Shown here: in pieces, positions 58,285 through 64,000 of the stretch
How positions within the stretch are numbered: position 1 is the first letter of the stretch
Layout: each line of letters starts with the position of its first letter
Source: Sphingopyxis terrae subsp. terrae NBRC 15098
GTDB taxonomy: Bacteria; Pseudomonadota; Alphaproteobacteria; Sphingomonadales; Sphingomonadaceae
Assembly (NCBI RefSeq): GCF_001610975.1
Contig: NZ_CP013342.1
Coordinates: 1,178,001 to 1,242,000, forward strand
DNA length: 64,000 nt
Direction of reading: 5' to 3'
Notes under the pieces: model-generated
The model's input: the letters and a program-made list of their open reading frames with translations, nothing else
What the model was told of the DNA's origin: nothing
The model's database searches: none
Program-made: the position numbers and the translations under genes

Positions 58285-59828
58285 CCCGACCCGTCACCCA
58301 TATTGCCCGCCTGCTGAAGTGGGGCCGCATCCTGGCGCGCCACGGTGCGCTGCGCGGGATCGAGACCGCGCCGCAGACGCCGCCAGGGGTCAAGCGGCTG
58401 TGCCGCATCGCGCGGCTCGGCACGATTCAGCCCAAGGTGCCCGATTATGCCGCCGCCTTCCAGGCGATCGGACCGGCGGCGGTCAAGCTGGGACAGACGC
58501 TCGCGACGCGTCCCGATCTCGTCGGCGAAGAGGCGGCGCGCAACCTGCTGACCCTGCAGGACGCGCTCGCGCCCGTGACCTTTGCCCGCATCCGTGCCGA
58601 GATCGAGGCGACGTTCGAGGCACCGCTCGAAAGCCTGTACAGCGAATTTGATCCCGAACCTGTCGGTTCGGCCTCGATCGCGCAGGTTCACCGCGCGGTG
58701 ACCACCGAGGGCCGGCAGGTCGCGGTCAAGGTTCGCCGACCCGGCATCGACAAGCAGTTCGCGCGCGACATCGAAACCTATGAATGGGCCGCCGCGCACC
58801 TCGAGGCACTGGGCGGCGAAGCCGCACGGCTGCGGCCGCGGCAGGTGATCGCCAATTTCCGCCGCTGGACGCTGCGCGAGCTCGACCTGCGCCGCGAAGC
58901 CGCGTCGGCATCCGAACTGCGCGAGGCAATGGCGGCCGAGCCAACCTACGAAGTGCCCGCGATCGACTGGGACCGCACCGCGTCGCGCGTCATGACGCTC
59001 GACTGGATCGACGGGATCAAGATTTCGCACCGCGAAGCGCTGGTCGCGGCGGGGCACGACATGGAAAAGCTGGCGACCAATCTGGTCCAGGCCTTTCTGC
59101 GCCAGGCGATCGCCGAGGGGTTCTTCCACGCCGACATGCACCAGGGCAATTTGTTCGTGAAGGCCGACGGGACGATCGCGGCGGTCGATTTCGGCATCAT
59201 GGGGCGGATCAACCGACAGGCGCGCTACTGGCTCGCCGAGATCCTCTATGGGCTGACCACCGGCAATTACCGCCGCGTCGCCGAGATTCATTTCGAGGCG
59301 CAATATGTCCCCGACTATCACAGCGTCGAGGAATTCGCGACGGCGCTGCGCGCGGTCGGCGAGCCGATGCGCGGCAAACCGGTGAGCGAGCTGTCGGTCG
59401 GGCAGATGCTCGACGGACTGTTCGCGATCACCCGCGACTTCGACATGCAGACCCAGCCGCATCTGCTGCTGCTGCAAAAGACGATGGTGATGGTCGAGGG
59501 CGTGGCCACGATGCTCAACCCGCGGATCAACATGTGGGATGTATCGGGACCGTTCGTGCAAGGATGGATTCGTGACGAACTGGGCCCCGAAGCCGCGCTG
59601 GCCGATGGGCTGCGCGAACAGGGGCGGACGCTGGCGCTGATCCCCGACATCATCCGCCGCCTCGACGCGCAATTGCCGAAGCCGGGCGCTGCTCCGCCCG
59701 CGCCGCCGCTCCCCGATGTCCGGCTGATGTGGGAAAAGGGCGAAAAGCGGACAGCATGGCGCTATGCGCTGACCGCGCTCGCCGGGGCGGCCGCAGGTGC
59801 TGCGATCCTCCTTGCGCTGGGCGGTTGA
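58281..59828 (+). CDS. ubiB: ubiquinone biosynthesis ABC1-type kinase-like protein UbiB
   Basis: A 515-aa atypical kinase/ATPase needed for ubiquinone synthesis. Motifs: AAVKLGQTLATRPD (KxGQ), SIAQVHRAV (A-rich loop), VAVKVRRPG, HADMHQGNLFV and AVDFGIMGRI. A C-terminal transmembrane helix (ALTALAGAAAGAAILLALGG) anchors it. TTG 58281 overlaps the ubiE stop; a GTG at 58272 is also in frame and cannot be excluded. Confidence 0.95.
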   Translation: MTRPVTHIARLLKWGRILARHGALRGIETAPQTPPGVKRLCRIARLGTIQPKVPDYAAAFQAIGPAAVKLGQTLATRPDLVGEEAARNLLTLQDALAPVTFARIRAEIEATFEAPLESLYSEFDPEPVGSASIAQVHRAVTTEGRQVAVKVRRPGIDKQFARDIETYEWAAAHLEALGGEAARLRPRQVIANFRRWTLRELDLRREAASASELREAMAAEPTYEVPAIDWDRTASRVMTLDWIDGIKISHREALVAAGHDMEKLATNLVQAFLRQAIAEGFFHADMHQGNLFVKADGTIAAVDFGIMGRINRQARYWLAEILYGLTTGNYRRVAEIHFEAQYVPDYHSVEEFATALRAVGEPMRGKPVSELSVGQMLDGLFAITRDFDMQTQPHLLLLQKTMVMVEGVATMLNPRINMWDVSGPFVQGWIRDELGPEAALADGLREQGRTLALIPDIIRRLDAQLPKPGAAPPAPPLPDVRLMWEKGEKRTAWRYALTALAGAAAGAAILLALGG

Positions 59829-59940
59829 TCGCCGCCGCCAAGGCCGATTGTGATTACCAAAGATTTACCTTAATTCGCTAGCGTTTTTGAGGACCAACAG
59901 GGCGGTACCGCTCGATCGAACCGAGGCATCTTCACCCGAT

Positions 59941-61068
59941 ATGCACCACGAAACCGCCCTTGCCGACCCGATCGTGTCGGTTGACACCCTCCCGCTCGAA
60001 GTCGCGGTCGTCGTCCCGACGCTCAACGAGGCCGCCAATGTCGAGCGGCTAGTCGAGAAGCTGACGAACGTCCTTGCCGGTCGCGGCTGGGAAGTGCTGT
60101 TCGTCGACGATAATTCGCCCGACGGTACCAGCGACGTCGTGCGCCGCATTGCCCGCAACTCGCGCCACGTCCGCATCGTTCAGCGCGTCGGCCGCCGCGG
60201 CCTGTCGTCAGCGGTGATCGAAGGGGTGCTGGCGACGGCCGCTCCGGTGATCGCGGTGATGGACGGCGATCTTCAGCACAGCGAAGACGCGCTGCCGCGC
60301 CTGATCGACGCGGTGGCCTCGAACGACGCCGACATCGCCGTCGGCACCCGCTACGTCGATGGCGGCGGCGTCGGCGAATGGAGCGCGCTGCGCGTGTCGA
60401 TGAGCCAGTTTGCGACAAAAATCGGCCAGATCGCGCTGCGCACCAAGGTGAGCGATCCGATGAGCGGCTTTTTCGCGATGCGCCGCGAAGCCTTCGACGC
60501 GGCGCTGCCACGCCTGTCGGCGATCGGCTTCAAGATACTGGCCGACATATTGGCGTCGTCGCCGACGCCGCTGCGCGTCGCCGAAATTCCCTATCAATTC
60601 CGCACCCGCGAAGCGGGCGAGAGCAAGATCGGCGCGCGCGTCATCGCCGAATATGCCGAACTGCTCGCCGAAAAGACGATCGGCCGCTTCGTGCCGGTCC
60701 GGCTGCTCAAATTCCTGATGGTCGGCGGACTGGGCGTCATCGTCCACCTGTCGGTGCTGTGGGCGCTGCTGACCGCCGGCAACAGTTTCATGATGGCGCA
60801 GACCGGAGCGGTCGTGACCGCGATCGCGTTCAATTTCTTCCTCAACAACAGCTTCACCTACGCCGACCGCAAGCTCAAGGGCTGGGCGGTGCTGGGCGGA
60901 CTGGCGAGCTTCTATGCGATCTCGGCGGTCGGCGCGCTCGCCAATATCGGCATCGGCACCTGGCTCGCCGGGCAGAATGAGCGTTGGTGGGTCGCGGGCG
61001 TCGCCGGGGTCTTGGTAGGCGCGATCTGGAATTTCGCCATGTCTTCGGCGCTGACGTGGCGCAAATAG
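59941..61068 (+). CDS. GT2 glycosyltransferase fused to a GtrA membrane domain
   Basis: A 375-aa protein in two parts. Residues about 18-250 form a polyprenol-phosphate sugar transferase-like GT2 domain (VAVVVPTLNEAANV, FVDDNSPDGT, VMDGDLQHSED, GTRYVDGGG, DPMSGFFAMRR). Residues about 255-375 form a GtrA-type domain with four transmembrane helices (LLKFLMVGGLGVIVHLSVLWALL..). The product resembles dolichol-phosphate mannose synthase-like enzymes with a flippase-type partner. An in-frame TTG at 59887 could extend it. The stop lies inside the next gene. Confidence 0.9.
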   Translation: MHHETALADPIVSVDTLPLEVAVVVPTLNEAANVERLVEKLTNVLAGRGWEVLFVDDNSPDGTSDVVRRIARNSRHVRIVQRVGRRGLSSAVIEGVLATAAPVIAVMDGDLQHSEDALPRLIDAVASNDADIAVGTRYVDGGGVGEWSALRVSMSQFATKIGQIALRTKVSDPMSGFFAMRREAFDAALPRLSAIGFKILADILASSPTPLRVAEIPYQFRTREAGESKIGARVIAEYAELLAEKTIGRFVPVRLLKFLMVGGLGVIVHLSVLWALLTAGNSFMMAQTGAVVTAIAFNFFLNNSFTYADRKLKGWAVLGGLASFYAISAVGALANIGIGTWLAGQNERWWVAGVAGVLVGAIWNFAMSSALTWRK

Positions 61069-62168
61069 CGCCGACGGCCGCCACCGGCTGGAACCGCTTT
61101 TCGGCCATCCCGCGGCTTTGGGCCGCGGCCGTGCTGGTCCTGCTCGCCGCGCTGATGGTGGCCGGATGGAGCGGCGGCGTGGGCGGCAAGCGGGTACAGC
61201 CCGCCAAGCCCACATCGATGAAGTTCGAAGGCATGGTCGGCGATCATGCGCTGTACCTCAACATCCTGCGCAAGATGGAGGCGGGCCAATCCTATTATCC
61301 CGCCGCGACGGAAACGCAGCGCGCGCATCGCTATCCGCTGCATCCCTTCTTCACCGTACGCCTGCCCACCCAGGCCGAAATCATGGCGGTAATCGGCCTG
61401 CGCGGGTCGGTCGCGCTGCTGACGTTGACCGGTCTTGCGGCGTTTCTTCTGTGGCGAAAGCGGTTGATGGCCGGTGATCTGCCGCCTTATGCGCGCTTCG
61501 GTGCGTTCCTCATGGCGGTCAACATGTCGCAGATCGTATCGCGCCAATGGGTGCTGATGCACGAAGTGGTGGCGGGCGTGCTGATCGCGCTGGCGCTCGC
61601 CCTCTATCGCCCTGCCCGTCCCTGGCCGGCGATGGCGGTGATCGCGCTCGCGCTGGCGATGCGGGAAACGGTCCTGCCCGTGGCGATGTTGCTGGGCCTG
61701 TTCGCGCTGATCGACCGCGATTGGCGCGCCGCCACCGGCTGGCTTGGTATCGGACTGGGCTTCCTGGCCTTGATGGCATGGCATGCGACGACGCTGACCG
61801 CCTTCGTCCGTCCCGGCGATATGACCACCCCAGGCTGGAGCGGGATGGGGGGATGGCCCGCCTATCTGTCCTTCGTCCATGTATCATCGGTTTTCCGCTT
61901 TCTTCCGGCTTGGACGATGGTGCCGGTGGTGCCGCTGGCATTGCTCGGCTGGGCCGCATGGCGATCGCGGCTGGGCACGACGATGCTGATCGTCCAGCTC
62001 GGCTATGCGGCGATGCTGATGCTGTTCGCCCGCCCCAACAATTTTTACTGGGCGATGCTGATCGAACCGACATTGTTCGTGGGGCTGATCTTCGCGCCCG
62101 CCGCACTCCTTGCTCTGTACCGGTCGATCCGGGCGGTGCCGTCCCCAGTTTCCGTACCCGCGGTCTGA
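61056..62168 (+). CDS. multi-pass membrane protein, probably linked to the GT2-GtrA gene
   Basis: A 370-aa integral membrane protein with about nine transmembrane helices (LWAAAVLVLLAALMVAGW first). GTG 61056 overlaps the GtrA stop by 13 bases, implying coupling. A loop after helix 1 (KPTSMKFEGMVGDHALYLNILRKMEAGQSYYPAATETQRAHRYPLHPFF) recalls the periplasmic loop of GT-C-type glycosyltransferases, which use lipid-linked sugars, and the first helix is followed by charged residues. No family is recognised with certainty. Confidence 0.75.
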   Translation: MAQIAPTAATGWNRFSAIPRLWAAAVLVLLAALMVAGWSGGVGGKRVQPAKPTSMKFEGMVGDHALYLNILRKMEAGQSYYPAATETQRAHRYPLHPFFTVRLPTQAEIMAVIGLRGSVALLTLTGLAAFLLWRKRLMAGDLPPYARFGAFLMAVNMSQIVSRQWVLMHEVVAGVLIALALALYRPARPWPAMAVIALALAMRETVLPVAMLLGLFALIDRDWRAATGWLGIGLGFLALMAWHATTLTAFVRPGDMTTPGWSGMGGWPAYLSFVHVSSVFRFLPAWTMVPVVPLALLGWAAWRSRLGTTMLIVQLGYAAMLMLFARPNNFYWAMLIEPTLFVGLIFAPAALLALYRSIRAVPSPVSVPAV

Positions 62169-62202
62169 GCGGTCAGAATCTGCGTGGATCGCGGGCGCGG
62201 AC

Positions 62203-62214
62203 ATCCTATAGGAT
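62203..62214 (+). promoter_or_regulatory. 12-bp palindrome over the coaBC ribosome binding site
   Basis: ATCCTATAGGAT is a perfect palindrome. Its right half contains the AGGA that serves as the coaBC Shine-Dalgarno, seven bases ahead of the ATG. Confidence 0.4.
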
Positions 62215-62220
62215 AGGGTC

Positions 62221-63483
62221 ATGACCCATCGGCGTATCCTTCTGATCATCGGCGGCGGCATCGCCGCCTACAAGGCCATCGAGCTGGTGCGCCTGCTCCG
62301 CAAAGCCGGCCATAGCGTACGCTGCGTGCTGACGCGCGCGGGCGAGCAGTTCGTCACGCCGCTGACGCTCGCGGCCCTCTCTGAAAATAAAGTATATACA
62401 TATCTTTTCGACCTGAAGGACGAGGTCGAGATGGGGCATATCCAGCTTTCACGCGAAGCCGACCTGGTCGTCGTTGCCCCCGCGACCGCTGACCTGCTGG
62501 CAAAGATGGCGGGGGGCATCGCCGACGATCTGGCGACAACCTTGCTGCTCGCGACCGACAAGCCAGTGCTCGCGGCGCCGGCTATGAACGTACGCATGTG
62601 GCTGCACCCCGCGACGCAGCGCAATGTCGCGACGCTGCGCGGCGACGGGGTGACGGTGATGGAGCCCGACGCGGGCGAAATGGCGTGCGGCGAATATGGC
62701 CCCGGCCGCTTGCCCGAGCCCGAAGCAATCAAGGCGGCGGTCGAGGCGGCGCTGGTGCAAGGCACGGTTGTCCGACCGCTCGGCGGCCAGCCCGATTTCG
62801 CGCCGTCGCGCCACCGCCCGCTCTTTGGCCGACGCATCCTCGTCACCGCGGGACCGACCCACGAACCGATCGATCCCGTCCGCTACATCGCCAACCGGTC
62901 GAGCGGCAAGCAGGGCTTCGCGATCGCCGCAGCCGCCGCCGAAGCGGGCGCGGAGGTGCTGCTGGTCGCGGGACCGGTACCGCTGCCGACGCCGCCGGGC
63001 GTGATTCGCGTCGATGTCGAAACCGCGCGCGAAATGGCGGCCGAGGTCGAGGCGGGACTGCCCGTCGACGCCGCGATCATGGTCGCCGCAGTTGCCGACT
63101 GGCGCGCCGCCGACATATCGGCGCAGAAGATCAAGAAGGACGGCAGCGGCGAGGTGCCACCGCTCGCCCTGGCAGAAAATCCCGACATTCTGGCGAGCGT
63201 CGCGAAGAGCGCCAAGCGCCCGCCGCTGCTCGTCGGCTTCGCCGCCGAAACCAACGACGTGATCACCCATGCTCAGGCAAAGCTCGCCCGTAAGGGCTGC
63301 GACCTGATCGTCGCCAACGATGTGTCGGCGGACCCGATGGGCGGCGAGACGAACCGCGTTCATATCGTCAGCAGGGCTGGCGTCGAGAGTTGGGACCGGC
63401 TGCCCAAGGAAGCCGTCGCCCGCAAATTGATGGAAAAAATCGCCTATGAACTCGATACCCGCGTCCCGCTTGCCGATGATTGA
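62221..63483 (+). CDS. coaBC: bifunctional phosphopantothenoylcysteine decarboxylase / phosphopantothenate-cysteine ligase
   Basis: A 420-aa coenzyme A biosynthesis enzyme. The CoaC half (1 to about 190) has the flavin fold start [21 protein letters not shown], the [17 protein letters not shown] motif with the catalytic His/Asn, and the substrate-clamp Cys in [16 protein letters not shown]. The CoaB half starts near [29 protein letters not shown] and contains AAVADWRA and KIKKDG. Length is normal. It overlaps dut by eight bases. Confidence 0.97.
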   Translation: MTHRRILLIIGGGIAAYKAIELVRLLRKAGHSVRCVLTRAGEQFVTPLTLAALSENKVYTYLFDLKDEVEMGHIQLSREADLVVVAPATADLLAKMAGGIADDLATTLLLATDKPVLAAPAMNVRMWLHPATQRNVATLRGDGVTVMEPDAGEMACGEYGPGRLPEPEAIKAAVEAALVQGTVVRPLGGQPDFAPSRHRPLFGRRILVTAGPTHEPIDPVRYIANRSSGKQGFAIAAAAAEAGAEVLLVAGPVPLPTPPGVIRVDVETAREMAAEVEAGLPVDAAIMVAAVADWRAADISAQKIKKDGSGEVPPLALAENPDILASVAKSAKRPPLLVGFAAETNDVITHAQAKLARKGCDLIVANDVSADPMGGETNRVHIVSRAGVESWDRLPKEAVARKLMEKIAYELDTRVPLADD

Positions 63484-64000
63484 GATCCGCCTCCAGCGCC
63501 TGCCCAACGGCGGCGGCCTGCCGGTTCCGGCCTATGCGAGCGACGGCGCCGCGGGGATGGACATCGTCGCGGCCGAGACGCTGACGCTGCGCCCCGGCGC
63601 GCGCCACGCGGTTGCGACCGGCTTCGCGATGGCGATTCCCGCAGGCTATGAGGTGCAGGTGCGCCCCCGCTCGGGCCTCGCACTCAAGCACGGCATCACC
63701 TGCCTCAACACGCCGGGGACGATCGACAGCGACTATCGCGGCGAGGTGAAGGTGATCCTCGCCAATCTCGGCGACGAGGTGTTCGAAATCAAACGCGGCG
63801 ACCGCATCGCGCAGATCGTGCCCGCGCCCGTCCAGCGCGCGACCTTTGCCGAGGTGGAGACGCTCGACGAAACGGCGCGCGGCGCGGGCGGCTTCGGATC
63901 GACCGGGGTCGCGAGCGGCACGGCCGCCGAACAGAGCGAAGGCGATCAGGATGCGCCCGCCAATGTCGGGTCGCTCTCGGCGATGAAGATGCGGCGGCCG
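63476..64000 (+). CDS. dut: deoxyuridine 5'-triphosphate nucleotidohydrolase, 3' end outside window
   Basis: dUTPase, which removes dUTP and supplies dUMP. All five motifs are present: [40 protein letters not shown] and [11 protein letters not shown] typical trimeric dUTPase ends just after motif 5, near residue 150. Here the frame stays open for at least 25 further residues ([20 protein letters not shown]..) to the window edge, so either a tail is present or the stop lies just outside. The ATG at 63476 lies in the end of coaBC. Confidence 0.92.
   Translation, partial: MIEIRLQRLPNGGGLPVPAYASDGAAGMDIVAAETLTLRPGARHAVATGFAMAIPAGYEVQVRPRSGLALKHGITCLNTPGTIDSDYRGEVKVILANLGDEVFEIKRGDRIAQIVPAPVQRATFAEVETLDETARGAGGFGSTGVASGTAAEQSEGDQDAPANVGSLSAMKMRRP

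Overview
The window is a dense, roughly 65% GC, single-copy chromosomal stretch. It looks like an alphaproteobacterium of the order Sphingomonadales, most probably close to Sphingopyxis. Supporting signs are the F1-only ATP synthase operon atpHAGDC with a short epsilon subunit, the mitochondrial-type assembly factor ATP12, the block dnaA-rpsT-mutM-ubiE-ubiB-...-coaBC-dut, a TonB receptor with a PepSY partner, GANTC (CcrM-type) sites upstream of dnaA, and a dispersed inverted repeat of a type I recall from sphingomonad genomes. I see no transposase, integrase, phage gene, CRISPR array or rRNA. One tRNA gene (Val, TAC) is present.

Layout. 1-4.4 kb: a partial lipoprotein gene, a BlaR1-like M56 peptidase with its BlaI repressor and twin operators, and a divergent Tat-exported DUF885 protein. 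4.4-10.6 kb: corA, an ABC-F ATPase, tRNA-Val, two small membrane proteins and aconitase. 10.8-19.9 kb, all minus strand: an HWE histidine kinase, a fused ATP-independent-looking 5-oxoprolinase/hydantoinase, the DUF969/DUF979 membrane pair (probably a pyroglutamate transporter), a dispersed inverted repeat, a DUF2891 protein and a LacI regulator. 20-25.7 kb: a GST, a TonB-C-terminal-like protein, a TonB-dependent receptor with two Fur-box-like dyads, a PepSY membrane protein, and an ArsR-SRPBCC pair. 25.8-35.1 kb: priA, an esterase-like hydrolase, a DNA-alkylation operon (DUF1203-ada-ICL/PEPM protein), a DUF2306 membrane protein, a membrane-anchored trypsin-like protease and a dienelactone hydrolase.

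35.4-40.4 kb: atpHAGDC, with intercistronic hairpins after atpA and after atpD only. 40.4-47.1 kb: a Crp/Fnr regulator, a DUF1254 protein, and a probable cell-envelope or positioning locus made of a divergent Sel1-SPOR protein, a ParA ATPase, a basic ribbon-helix-helix-like partner and a TPR-SPOR lipoprotein, with a CtrA-like site ahead of parA. 47.3-50.5 kb: crcB-rluC-paiB-small membrane protein-atp12, a tightly overlapping run. 50.5-54.1 kb: a TetR-regulated acyl-CoA operon. 54.3-57.5 kb: dnaA, rpsT and mutM, with unusual repeats on both sides of dnaA. 57.5-64 kb: ubiE, ubiB, a GT2-GtrA fusion, an integral membrane protein, coaBC and the start of dut.

Themes: many start/stop overlaps (ATGA, GTGA, TTGA) indicate translational coupling. 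The most novel-looking items are the ParA/RHH/SPOR locus, the M56 protein whose sensor domain is replaced by 28-residue repeats, the DUF969-DUF979-oxoprolinase operon, the 11-bp phased iterons directly behind dnaA, and the GANTC/AT-rich repeat region ahead of dnaA. All functions are read from sequence and family knowledge; no searches were run.
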